Assembly: GCA_019321725.1 (NCBI GenBank)
Contig: CM033108.1
Span: forward strand, 11,240,060-11,304,059
Source: Paulownia fortunei
Taxonomy: Eukaryota > Streptophyta > Magnoliopsida > Lamiales > Paulowniaceae
DNA: 64,000 nucleotides
Reading direction: 5' to 3'
This document shows, piece by piece, positions 35,501-47,247 of this stretch. Below the pieces are notes generated by a model. That model ran no database searches and was not told where the DNA came from. It saw only the letters and a list, made by a program, of their open reading frames with translations. Position 1 is the stretch's first letter. Every line of letters begins with the position of its first letter. Made by a program: the position numbers and the translations under genes.

Positions 35501-36655
35501 CCTTTCGGATCTTCAAAAGAGGTTGTGCCTTAGAGGGTCCAACATCAGCTGGTGTACCATTTACTGCATTAGTTGGTTGTGTTCTATGGTTCTTGAACCT
35601 CTTCAAGTTCTACAACATTGCCACTTCCATCTGAAAGAAATTCTTCTTCAAGAAAGGTAGCATTCCTCGAAACAAACATCCTTTGTTTCATGGCATCATA
35701 GAAATAGTATCCAATAGACTATTTTGGATACCCCATAAACTTGCATAAGCTGGATCTCATATCCAACTTATCTCCCACTAGCTGTTTCACATAAGCAGCA
35801 CACCCCCATACCCTAAGGTATTTATAGGAAGGTGTCTTTCCACAGCACATCTCATATAGTATTTTGGGCACAACTTTAGATGGCACCCTATTTAATAGGT
35901 ATACCGCCGTTTCTAAGGCATAGCCCCAGAATGAAAGAGGTAATGAAGTGAAGTTCATCATAGATCGAACCATGTCCAACAAGGTTCGATTCTAGCATTC
36001 CGTAACTCCGATGAGTTGGGGAGTATCAGGAGTAGTCCACTGTGAGAGAATTCCATTCTCTTTTAGATAATCTAAAAATTATGTACTTAAGTATTCACCT
36101 CCTTGATCAGATCGAAGAGTTTTATACTTAATCCAGTTTGTTTCTCTACTTCAGTTCTGAATTCTTTGAACTTTCAAATACTTCAGACTTGTACCTTAAA
36201 AGGTACACATAACCATACCTAGAGAAGTCATCGGTAAAGGTTAAGAAGTGGTTATAGTTCCTACGGGCACTAACATTTAGTGGCCCACATACATCTATAT
36301 GGATTAAATCCAATAGATGCTTGGCTCGCTCTACTTGTCCAACAAATAGAGATTTGGTCATCTTTCCTTTGAGGCAGGATTCACATATTGGCAGTTCTTG
36401 CTCTTTCATTAGATCAAGCAATTGTGCCAATTTATTAATCATTTTCTCAGAAATATGTCCTAATCTTGCGTGTCATAGGCTCATTAAATTATGATAATCT
36501 AATTTTCTTTTATTTTGTTGAAATGTGAAAATGGGGTTATGGAGAGTAATATTATATAAACAATTCATCAAAGAACCAGAATATATAAAATTAGAATGTT
36601 TGAAAATGGAACGATTTCCATTCTCAATGGTAAATCGAAAACCTTCTCTATCCAA
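35501..36655 (-). pseudogene. Copia integrase region
   Basis: Frames at 35719-35982, 36146-36442 and 36473-36655 carry MDREGFRFTIENGN (at the break point), a CESCLKGKMTKS block, LIHIDVCGPLN, the FTDDFSRYGYVYLL block, a SFWGYALETAVYLLNRVPSK block and the LVGDKLDMRS block. Frameshifts and stops separate them. Confidence 0.85.
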
Positions 36656-37640
36656 AACTCTAATACTACTCCAACTGCATAATCACTAGCATCACATATA
36701 AGTTCAAATGGTTGGATCCAATTCAGTACCACCATAATAGGAGGTGAAATGAGAGCCTTCTTGATGTGATCAAAGGCTTGTAAGCAATCAACATTAAAGT
36801 CAAATGGCTTATATATTTCCAAAAGGTTGCAAAAGAGTTTTATAATTTTTGAAAAATCTTTAATAAATCTTCTATAAAATCCGGCATGTCCCAAAAAATT
36901 ACAAATAACTTTCACATTGATTGGTGGTGGAAGTTTTTCAATAGCAATAATTTTGCTCGGTCTACCTCAAGTCCTTCGAAGGACACTCGGTGACCCAAAA
37001 TAATATCTTCCTTGACCATAAAATGGCACTTTTCCCAATTTTAAACAAGGTTAGTCTCCTCACATCTCTGCAAAACAAAAGAAAGATTATGTAGACATAT
37101 ATCAAATGAGGAGCCAAAAACTAAACAATCATCCATAAAAATCTCCATTATGTTTTCCACCATATCATGAAAAATTGCCATCATGCATCTTTGAAATGTG
37201 GTTGGGGCATTACATAATCCAAATGGAATTCTTCAGAAAGTAAAAGTACCGTAAGGGCATGTGAATGTTTTTTTCTCTTGTCTTCGGGTGCTATGACAAT
37301 TTGATTCTACCCCGAATAACCATCAAGGAAATAATAGTATTGATACCCTACAAGTCTGTCTAACATTTGGTCAATAAATGGGAGGGAAAAATGCTCTTTA
37401 CCAGTAGCTTTGTTGAGTTTTCTATAATCAATACATACTCACGAATCTGTAACCGTTCTTTTTGGTTTCAATTCATTGTTATCATTTGAATTATGGTCAT
37501 GCCATATTTTTTTGGAACTACTAAATCAGACTCACCAAAGAACTATCAGAAGTTGCATAAATAATTCTAGCATTCAACCATTTCAAGACTTCATTTCTTA
37601 CAACCTATTTTATTGTGGATGTAGTCTATGTTGATGTTCA
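36656..37640 (-). pseudogene. Athila-like reverse transcriptase and RNase H start
   Basis: Read on the minus strand: CIDYRKLNKATGK, the FLDGYSG block, the PFGLCNAPTTFQRCM block, the catalytic FMDD box near 37120-37140, a LGHRVSFEGLEVD segment, FLGHAGFYRRFIKDF, and CDASDYAVGVVL just before the break. Several stops and frameshifts interrupt it. Confidence 0.85.
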
Positions 37641-38290
37641 ATAAATGGTTTGTAAGATTCTTCCATTAAGGTTTTATGCATGACAATTCAAGGACTAATA
37701 CCTTTTAAATCATAAATTCGGCAACTAATAGCAGATTTATGCTTTTTTAAAATACGAAGCAACTTTTCAACCTCTAAAGGAGATAGGGATGCTAAAATAA
37801 TTACCAGATAAGTGTTTTTAGCACCTAGAAATTCATACTGCAAATGCTTGGAAGTGCTTTCAACTCTGGTGATATTGTTTATTCATTGATTGTGGTATCC
37901 TCTATTATTTTCTTGTATTTATCCTTCTTCAACTCCACCTCTCCTAATTCAAGAAAGAGCAAGTAATGCATTAAATCCTCATTATCAATATCATGGTGAT
38001 TACCTTGCATTATGGAATGAATAATGCATTGCTCTAAAGGTTTGGTGGGAATTTGTTTGAAAAAGTGATCATGCAAGCAAGTTTCTAACATTTCAATCCT
38101 ATTATAAGTATGTGGTTTCTCTTGGAACTTCAATGCACGATAAATGTTAAACATCACTTCATCCTCATTAACTCTTGAGTTAATTCACCGCGTTGCGCAT
38201 CAATCAAAGCATGCCCAGTAGCACGGAATGGTTGACCAAGAATTAAAGGAATTTCTTGGTCTTTCTCCATATCAACGCTATAAAATCTGT
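37641..38290 (-). pseudogene. Athila-like protease-RT spacer
   Basis: The frame 37879-38157 (FNIYRALKFQEKPHTYNRIEML, CLHDHFFKQIPTKPLEQCI in outline) is the conserved Athila segment between protease and reverse transcriptase. Its function is not known to me. Stops flank it on both sides. Confidence 0.6.
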
Positions 38291-38299
38291 ATGAAATAT

Positions 38300-38923
38300 T
38301 TATTTACCCACTTTTACCAAAACATCTTCAACAACTTCTATTGGATAGGTAAGAGACCTATCCGCCAATTGCAAAGTGATAGTGGATGGCTTAACTTCTT
38401 TAATTCCTAATTTTCTAAAAATAGAAAGTATCATTAAATTAATGCTTGCTCCAAGATCACATAATGCTTTATCAAAAAAAGATCCTCCTATGGTATAAGG
38501 AATAGTAAAACTCCTTGGATCCTTCAATTTTTAAGTATATTTTTTCTCTAAAATGGCACTACACTCTTTTGTGAGATTCACAGTTTCAAACTCCACCAAT
38601 CGTCCTTTTCTTGACATCACATCTTTTATAAATTTAGTGTAGTTAGGCATTTGCACAAGAGCATCTGCAAAAAGAATATTAATATAAATTTTCTTGAAGA
38701 TTTCCAAAAAGTTTACAAATTGTGAATCATTCTTTTTCATTTGAAATCTTTGTGGAAAAATAATGAGAACATTAAATTTAGAAGTTTCAAAGTTAGGAGT
38801 AGATTTTAGCTTCTCAACCCCTGTTTGTTCATTTGATTGCCTTTTTTCTTCCTTGGGTTGTTCCTCCATAGGACTCTGACCAGAAGTTCTTTCCATTGGC
38901 TTATCAATGTTAGAACTTTTCAA
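38300..38923 (-). pseudogene. Athila-like protease region
   Basis: 38531-38923 holds the charged linker and the FPQRFQMKK segment that precedes Athila protease. 38300-38527 holds DPRSFTIPYTIGG and the active site as CDLGASINLM. The two frames differ, with a stop between them at about 38528. Confidence 0.85.
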
Positions 38924-38956
38924 TTTTGACCCCTTGATTTTAGTTCCACTTTGAAG

Positions 38957-39365
38957 TTAGATGTCTTTGCAATGGCCCCTTGGGTTGATTTCTGTATCAT
39001 GTGGAAAGTTTTCTTTTTGTTTTTGAGCATTAAATTCAGTAGCAAGTTGTCCAATTTGAGTCTCCATTGATTTCATTTGAGCTCCTAAACTTGAAGCTAG
39101 TTGCCCTACTTGAGTCTCAATGTTGTTTATCTTTGTTTCATCCCTACTGAATCGGGCTCTTGTCTCGCCAATGAAAGTGCTAATTAAATCCTCTAAAGAT
39201 GCCTTTTTCCCACCTACTTGAGGGTTGGAATGTGGTGGATTGTTGTAACCCGATGGGGGTTGAAGCATATTTTGATTGTTGGCGTAGGAAAAATTCTCAT
39301 GATTTTTAAGCCTCAGATGGTAGGAGTAGGTAATTGATTTCCCCTGAAATTAAATTTTGATTGTA
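38957..39365 (-). pseudogene. Athila-like gag C-terminal part
   Basis: A coiled-coil-like heptad region (IETQVGQLASSLGAQMKS, then METQIGQLATEFNAQ) followed by LP/FPHDTEINPRG-like sequence, typical of the Athila gag-protease linker. Upstream, ENFSYANNQNMLQPP is still readable to about 39300 before the element is cut. Confidence 0.8.
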
Positions 39366-39370
39366 TTTTT

Positions 39371-40011
39371 AGCTATATACATGTTATCTAAGTGTGGTAA
39401 AAATTTGGGAGTGATTGTATATGCTTAGGGATGATAAAATTATCATGCAACTAAACTTGACAGCAAGAAAATATGAAAATGTGAATCTGCCACATTTGAT
39501 CACTTAGCATGTTTCAACCTTGATATGTTGCTATTGAGTGTTAACAATTAGGTACATGCTATTAGAGTTATAATACTTCAATTACATGATGTTTGCATGC
39601 ATTTAAGATGAGAAATTGAGGTATTTGAGGGGCTATATTGGGTTCTAGTTTGTGAAAGCTTGATTGTTAGCTTATAGCTTGGTGTTTAAGGTCTAGTATG
39701 AGATTTTGTGCTTTCAACTTGCCAAATTGGGAATGGTGCTTGATGTTGGGTAATATTACAGGCTATTTTACATCTAAGGTTGGAGAGGAATACTAAACAA
39801 ATTTAGACTAAGCCACCAACCAAGTGAAAGGTAAGTAAAGATTCATTTGCAACCACAATGCATAGACATAGAAGATGTGTGAATTATATGTAATATCATA
39901 AATCATATGTGCATAGTAGAGGGCTCTCCATTGAGCATACATACATGGGCATTGTCATTAGCACGTGCATGCATCATATACTAGCATTGTGATAAATCTT
40001 GCATTACACGG
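39371..40011 (+). mobile_element. Family-A 5' LTR, part 1 (host of two solo LTRs)
   Basis: Plus-oriented LTR, lacking its first ~1.45 kb, from the CTATATACATGTTATC segment to the first solo-LTR insertion. It ends with the target duplication CACGG (40007-40011). Confidence 0.85.
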
Positions 40012-42891
40012 TGTAACACCCCCATTACTACACAACTAGATATATATTATAATTTAGCATGATAGAACCTGTGTGCATGCATGGAAATTTTTTTTTTGTA
40101 ACACTTTAAGAAAAGATAAATCACTTCTTACATGCATAACCCTGTTTAAAATACTTTCTAACACATGTCATGTATGTAGCATGATCGGTATTTATATAAA
40201 AGCACAACACCCACAACGACCCAATATTTACATACTTATTTACAGTAAAATTTTAAAAGTAAAATATAGTACCAGTCTAAAAATATAATACAACAAACTC
40301 AAAATATAACAAGCCAACAAAATAGCCCAACAGGTCGTCATCCATGTACACACTCTCTCAGACACCTGTAGGAGCTCCAACCTCCGCCCAGCCAATAAAA
40401 GATGCTTCAGGTATCGTCGTACTCACCTACAATGCATAAACTATATGAGCTAATGCTCAGCAAGTAAAGATTATGCATGTTAAAGAATAATCCACAATAT
40501 CAAGTCATGCAACTCAAAATGCTATGCTCACAATGCAATTTTATGCATCAAAATATTTCTCTCAAAATCATTTCTTTCTTGGGCCCCTCACCAACGCTAC
40601 TATCCCATGCACCGAAAAAGAGCTCTGTATACCGCCATAATCTAATGGTCAATAATCATATAAGCATGCAAATCCATGCATACTCATATGTATGCAAATC
40701 CATGCACGCGAACCTGCAAATCCATGCATGCTTCGGTGCACTAGTAGTGGTCAACAAAATATTTTTCTTTCTCTGAATCATGCCGTGCAATGCAAGATTT
40801 ATCACAATACTAGTATATGATGCATGCACGTGCTAATGACAATTCTCATGTATGTATACTCAATTGAGAGCCCTCTACTATGCACATATGATTTATGATA
40901 TCACATATAATTCACACATCTACTATGTCTATGCATTGTGGTTGCAAATGAATCTTTACTTACCTTTCACTTGGTTGGTGGCTTAGTCTAAATTTGTTTA
41001 GTATTCCTCTCCAACCTTAGATGTAAAATAGTCTGTAATATTACCCAACATCAAGCACCATTCCCAATTTGGCAAGTTGAAAGGACAAAATCTCATACTA
41101 GACCTTAAACACCAAGCTATAAGCTAACAATCAAGCTTTCACAAACTAGAACCCAATATAGCCCCTCAAATACCTCAATTTCTCATCTTAAATACATGAA
41201 AACATCATGTAATTGAAGTATTATAACTCTAATAGCATGTACCTAATTGTTAACACTCAATAGCAACATGTCTAGGTTGAAACATGCTAAGTGATCAAAT
41301 GTGGCAGATTCACATTTTCATATTTTCTTGCTGTCAAGTTTAGTTGCATGATAATTTTAACATCCATAAGCATAACCAATCACTCCCAAATTTTTACCAC
41401 ACTTAGATAACATGTATATAAATGTAACCATATCATAGAATTGCTAAAAATCACGGATATAGCTTTCCAAGTTCAGCTCTCTTCACGACATACTGAAACA
41501 GATTATTTCCTACCGTGACAGTTTTGCACACTTCATGACATTAATGGTTTTGGCTCCATTAAATATATTCAATCACTCCAAACTTTTCATCATACTTAGA
41601 TAACATATATAAGGAGACAACCAGGTCATATTATTACCAAAAATAATGGATTTAGCTCCCTTAATTCAGTTTCCTTCACAGCACACCAAAACAGATTTTA
41701 CTATTTTGGCAGTTTGAGTGTTTCTCCAATATCATTCTCTATTTCAATTTCCAACTGATAAAACTTCATTCCAATACTCTTAACTCATATATGGTCATGT
41801 AAATGGTAATAATTATAGGTTTTATTCAACATACCATACACTTTTGAAGCCTAAAACACAAGAAAACAGTAAGATGACAGTTTCTGCCACAAGTATTTCC
41901 TATTAAGTGTTTGTCATCAAAAACCCTTTCTTTGTGCACCAAAGTCTAACTAAAAACTTCCTAAAACTTTTATAAGAGATATTGAAAGCTTAATAAACAA
42001 TAAAACCATTCATAATAATCTGAAAACCAAAGGCAAAACCGTAGATAAGTGTTACCTATGCAGATTTTGAGGCTAACTTGATGTTAATCACTTTTTCTTT
42101 GCTTTTCTTGCTTTTATTTCAACTTGGAATAAATTTGGATCACTTGGAGACCTTAAGGTGTGTGTTTGGAAGATGAAAATGGCTGAAATGAGGGTCTGGT
42201 CATTGCTTAAGGGTGAAGGGTTTGAGGTGTTAGCTTGAGATGTTAGCTTAAGCTTAATAAGAAAGCATGAGGTGGCAAGTAAATGGCAAATCTGATTTTC
42301 TCCCTTATCTTGAAGCCCTAATCTTGTGTGTCTCAATTATTTTTATTTGGTTGCAACCTATCTTATTCACCATTCATTCCCATAGTTATTTCCTATGTCC
42401 GTTCATTCGATCTCCAAACCGATTCACATCCGATTCTTAACGAAATATCAAGTTTGCATTTCTAAAATCATATGCATATATGGGCCTTGTAATAGGACAC
42501 TTATATCACATTATATCATGTCTAATATCCCAAGTATGTTAATTTACAAATATATACTTTTGAAATAACTTGATCAAATCAAATTAAACCGTATAAGGTT
42601 ACTAGTAACACTTTTAGCATTTCCAAAATTATAACATATATATCCCATCTATATCTAATATTGATCCACCTCATTTTCTTCTTATTTCAATATAAAATCA
42701 ACTACTTAGATTAAGAAATTCAATAACTAATACCGTGCAAGAGCTTCAGAATTAAGTTTAATATTCAAGAATGTCGTATAAAATGAAATAAATTATGCAA
42801 TGTCAATAGAAATGCAAATAGCATATAAAATTAACATGTAATGCATGAATCATATTTGGCCATGTGAGTAGTAAGAGGCTCGGGTATCACA
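40012..42891 (-). mobile_element. Family-A solo LTR no. 1 (2880 bp)
   Basis: Begins TGTAACACCCCC, ends GGGTATCACA, and is flanked by a perfect 5-bp duplication CACGG (40007-40011 and 42892-42896). No internal sequence is present, so it is a solo LTR formed by LTR-LTR recombination. Minus orientation. The frames inside (for example 40477-40776, 42088-42336) are LTR artefacts. Confidence 0.93.
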
Positions 42892-43443
42892 CACGGCATG
42901 ATTCAGAGAAAGAAAAATATTTTGCTGACCACTACTAGTGCACCGAAGCATGCATGGATTTGCATGGTGTTATGCATGGACATGCGTATGAGTATGCATG
43001 GATTTGCATGCGTATGAGTATGCATGGATTTGCATGCTTATATGATTATTGGCCATTGGATTATGGCGGTGTACAGAGCTCTTTTCCGGTGGATGGGATA
43101 GTAGTGTTGGTCAGGGGCCCAAGAAAGAATGATTTTGAGAGAAATATTTTGATGCATAAAATTGCATTGTGAGCATAGCATTTTGAGTTGCATGACTTGA
43201 TATTGTGGATTATTTTTTAACATGCATAATCTTTACTTGCTGAGCGTTAGCTCATATAGTTATGCATTTTAGGTGAGTACGACGATACTTGAAGCATCTT
43301 TTATTGACTGGGCAGCGGTTGGAGCTCCTACAGGTGTCTGAGAGAGTGTGTACATGGATGACGACCTGTTGGGCTATTTTGTTGGCTTGTTATATTTTGA
43401 GTCTGTTGTATTATATTTTTAGACTGGTACTATATTTTGCTTT
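42892..43443 (+). mobile_element. Family-A 5' LTR, part 2
   Basis: Continues the host LTR between the two solo LTRs. It starts with CACGG and ends with the second target duplication GCTTT (43439-43443). Contains the GGATTTGCATG repeat block near 42950-43035. Confidence 0.88.
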
Positions 43444-46322
43444 TGTAACACCCCCATTCCTACACAACCATATATATTGTATAATTTGACATGATAGAAC
43501 CTGTGTGCATGCATGGAATATTTTTTTTTTGTAACACTTTAAGAAAAGATAAATCACTTCTTACATACACAACCCTGTTTAAAATAGAAGGATCAGTATT
43601 TATATAAAAATACAACACTCATAACGACCACAATATTTACATACTTATTTACAGTAAAGTTTTAAAAGAGAAATATAGTACCAATCTAAAAACATAATAC
43701 ACCAGACTCAAAATATAACAAGCCAACAAAATAGCCCAACAGGTCATCATCCATGTACACACTCCCTCAAACACCTGCAGGAGCTCCAACAGCCGACCAA
43801 CCAGCCAAAGATGCTTCAAGCATCGTCGTACTCACCTACAATGCATAAACTATATGAGCTAACGTTCAGCAAGTAAAGATTATGCATGTCAAAGAATAAT
43901 CCACAATATCAAGTCATGCAACTCAAAATGCTATGCTCACAATGCAATTTTATGCATCAAAATATTTCTCTCAAAATCATTTCTTTCTTGGGCCCCTGAC
44001 CAACGCTACTATCCCATGCACCGAAAAAGAGCTCTGTACACCGCCATAATCCAATGGCCAATAATCATATAAGCATGCAAATCCATGCATACTCATACGC
44101 ATGCAAATCCATGCACGCGAACCTGCAAATCCATGCATAAAACCATGCAAATCCATGCATGCTTCGATGCACTAGTAGTGGTCAGCAAAACATTTTCCTT
44201 TCTCTGAATCATGTCGTGCAATGCAAGATTTATCACAATGCTCGTATATGATGCATGCACGTGCTAATGACAATGCCCATGTATGTATGGTCGATGGAGA
44301 GCCCTCTACTATGCACATATGATTTATGATATCACATATAATTCACACATCTACTATGTCTATGCATTGTGGTTGCAAATGAATCTTTACTTACCTTTCA
44401 CTTGGTTGGTGGCTTAGTCTAAATTTGTTTAGTATTCCTCTCCAACCTTAGATGTAAAATAGCCTGTAATATTACCCAACATCAAGCACCATTCCCAATT
44501 TGGCAAGTTGAAAGCACAAAATCTCATACTAGACGTTAAACACCAAGCTATAAGCTAACAATCAAGCTTTCACAAACTAGAACCCAATATAGCCCCTCAA
44601 ATACCTCAATTTCTCATCTTAAATACATGAAAACATCATGTAATTGAAGTATTATAACTCTAATAGCATGTACCTAATTGTTAACACTCAATAGCAACAT
44701 GTCTAGGTTGAAACATGCTAAGTGATCAAATGTGGCAGATTCACATTTTCATATTTTCTTGCTGTCAAGTTTAGTTGCATGATAATTTTAACATTCCTAA
44801 ACATATCCAATCACTCCAAAATATTTACCACACTTATATAACATGTATATAAATGTAACCGTATCATAGAATTGCTAAAAATCACTGATATAGCTTTCCA
44901 AGTTCAGCTCTCTTCACGACATACTGAAACAGATTGTTTCCTACCGTGACAGTTTTGCACACTTCATGACATTAATGGTTTTGGCACCCTTAACTATATT
45001 CAATCACTCCAAAATTTTCACCATACTTAGATAACATATATAATGAGACAAACAGGTCATAGTATTACCAAAAATAATCGATTTAGCTCACTTAATTCAG
45101 TTTCCTTCACAGCACACCAAAACAGATTTTGCTATTTTGGCAGTTTGAGTGTTTCTCCAATATCATTCTCTATTTCAATTTCCAACTGATAAAAATTCAT
45201 TCCAATACTCTTAACTCATATATGGTCATGTAAATGGAAATAATTATAGGTTTATTCAACATACCATACACTTTTGAAGCCTAAAACACAAGAAAACAGT
45301 AAGATGACAGTTTCTGCCACAAGTATTTCCTATTAAGTGTTTGTGATCAAAAACCCTTTCTTTGTGCACCAAAGTCTAACTAAAAACTTCCTAAAACTTT
45401 TATAAGAGATATTGAAAGCTTAATAAGCCATAAAACCATTCATAATAATCTGAAAACCAAAGGCAAAACCGTAGATAAGTGTTACCTATGCAGATTTTGA
45501 GGCTAACTTGATGGTAATCACTTCTTCTTTGCTTTTCTTGCTTTTATTTCAACTTGGAATAAATTTGGATCACTTGGAGACCTTAAGGTGTGTGTTTGTA
45601 AGATTAAAATGGTTGAAATGAGGGTCTGGTCGTTGCTTAAGGGTGAAGGGTTTGAGGTGTTAGCTTGAGATGTTAGCTTAAGCTTAATAAGAAAGCATGA
45701 GGTGGCAAGTAAATGGCAAAATCTGATTTTGTCCCTTATCTTGCAGCCCTAATCTTGTGTGTCTCACCTATTTTTATTTGGTTGCAACCTATCTTAATCA
45801 CCATTCATTCCCATAGGTAATTCCTATGTCCGTTCATTCGATCTCCAAACCGATTCGCATCCGATTCTTAAAGAATTATCTAGTTTGCATTTCTAAAATC
45901 ATATGCACATTAGGGCCTTGTAATATGACACTTAAATCATATTATATCATGTCCAATATCCCAAGTATACTAATTTACAAATATATACTTTTGAAATAAC
46001 TTGATCAAATCAAATTAAACTGTATAAGGTTACTAGTAACACTTTTAGCACTTCCAAAATTATAACCTATATATCCCATCTATATCTAATATTGATCCAC
46101 CTCATTTTCTTCTTATTTCAATATAAAATCAACTACTTAGATTAAGAAATTCAATAACTAATATCGTGCAAGAGCTTCAGAATTAAGTTTAATATTCAAG
46201 AATGTCGTATACAATGAAATAAATTATGCAATGTCAATAGAAATGCAAATAACATATAAAATTAACATGTAATGCATGAATCATATTTGGCCATGTGAGT
46301 AGTAAGAGGCTCGGGTATCACA
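43444..46322 (-). mobile_element. Family-A solo LTR no. 2 (2879 bp)
   Basis: Begins TGTAACACCCCC, ends GGGTATCACA, flanked by GCTTT on both sides (43439-43443 and 46323-46327). It has the same orientation as solo LTR no. 1 and is closely similar, with diagnostic differences such as GTAATATGACAC versus GTAATAGGACAC. Confidence 0.93.
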
Positions 46323-46567
46323 GCTTTTAAAACTTTACTGTAAATAAGTATGTAAATATTGGGTCACTGTGGGTATTGTGCTTTTATATAAATATTGATC
46401 CTGCTATATACATGACGTGTGAGAAAGTTTTTTAGACAGGGTTGTGCATGTAAAAAATGATTTATCTTTTCTTAAGTGTTACAACAAAAATATTCCATGC
46501 ATGCACACAGGTTCTATTATGTCAAATTATACTATATATCTAGTTGTGTAGTAATAGGGGTGTTATA
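46323..46567 (+). mobile_element. Family-A 5' LTR, part 3 (3' end)
   Basis: Final 245 bp of the host LTR, ending GGGGTGTTATA (canonical CA end changed to TA). The primer site begins 4 bp later, which identifies this as a 5' LTR on the plus strand. Confidence 0.9.
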
Positions 46568-46570
46568 GAG

Positions 46571-46588
46571 TGGTATCAGAGCCCAGGT
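46571..46588 (+). promoter_or_regulatory. Primer binding site (tRNA-iMet type)
   Basis: TGGTATCAGAGCCCAGGT matches the complement of the initiator tRNA-Met 3' end almost perfectly. It fixes the true orientation of family A. Confidence 0.88.
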
Positions 46589-46740
46589 CTTGATTCTGAA
46601 GACTGTCGATGTACATGATCTTAGAACTTGCAGAGCGCAGCCATGCCTGTAAGTTTTACATTATCATATATTGCATTACATATTCCATGAATTATATTGG
46701 CCATATGTTGTCAAACTTGTGTAAAACAGCGCTACAAAAT

Positions 46741-47147
46741 GGTGAGAACTTGTGGTGATAGTAGTGGTGGTGCTAGAGCACAGATGAGTGAGACACCCAC
46801 TCCGATTAATGATCGAGATACCATTATTAATTGATTAATAGAGTTGAATGAACGACAGTCCGAACAAATTTAGCAACTGATTCGATAGAGGATAATGGTG
46901 AGCAACCGCGGGTGGAGGTAAACCAACAGCAGGCGGACTATATATATATAGTGGAGAACGATTTAGAAGGCTGGATCCCCCAACATTTAAGGATGCGATT
47001 GATCCTACCGCTGTAGAGGACTGGTTGAGGACCTTGGAAAACATGTTCCAGTATAGCAGGGTGCCAGTAGAGGAGAGGGTAATGTGCCACTTTCATGCTT
47101 CGTGGTAATGTAGGTCATTGGTGGGACATGATCAGCAACATAGAGGA
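46741..47147 (+). pseudogene. Family-A gag, N-terminal part, cut by gap
   Basis: From an ATG at 46741, several frames together read as a chromovirus gag. The clearest part, near 46950-47110, includes RRLDPPTFKDAIDPTAVEDW and ENMFQYSRVPVEERV. Stops and shifts are present. The rest is lost in the assembly gap and does not reappear beyond it. Confidence 0.75.
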
Positions 47148-47247
47148 NNNNNNNNNNNNNNNNNNNNNNNNNNNNNNNNNNNNNNNNNNNNNNNNNNNNN
47201 NNNNNNNNNNNNNNNNNNNNNNNNNNNNNNNNNNNNNNNNNNNNNNN
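47148..47247. other. Assembly gap (100 N)
   Basis: Exactly 100 undetermined bases, the usual placeholder length. The true gap size is unknown and the sequences on either side are unrelated. Confidence 0.99.

Larger units (their letters stand above)
31656..36655 (-). mobile_element. Copia element, 5'-truncated, minus strand
   Basis: Same family as the fragment at 11869-16550. It has a complete 3' LTR (31656-33868), purine tract, RNase H, reverse transcriptase and most of the integrase, ending at about 36655 in the protease-integrase linker. There it joins Athila-like sequence directly. Primer site, gag and 5' LTR are absent. Confidence 0.88.
36656..39370 (-). mobile_element. Athila-like gag-pol fragment, minus strand
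   Basis: A second Athila-group copy, distinct in sequence from the one at 5371. From right to left it holds the gag C-terminal part, protease, an inter-domain region, reverse transcriptase and the start of RNase H, then fuses to Copia at 36655. LTRs and integrase are absent. Its right end (about 39370) abuts a family-A LTR. Confidence 0.85.
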
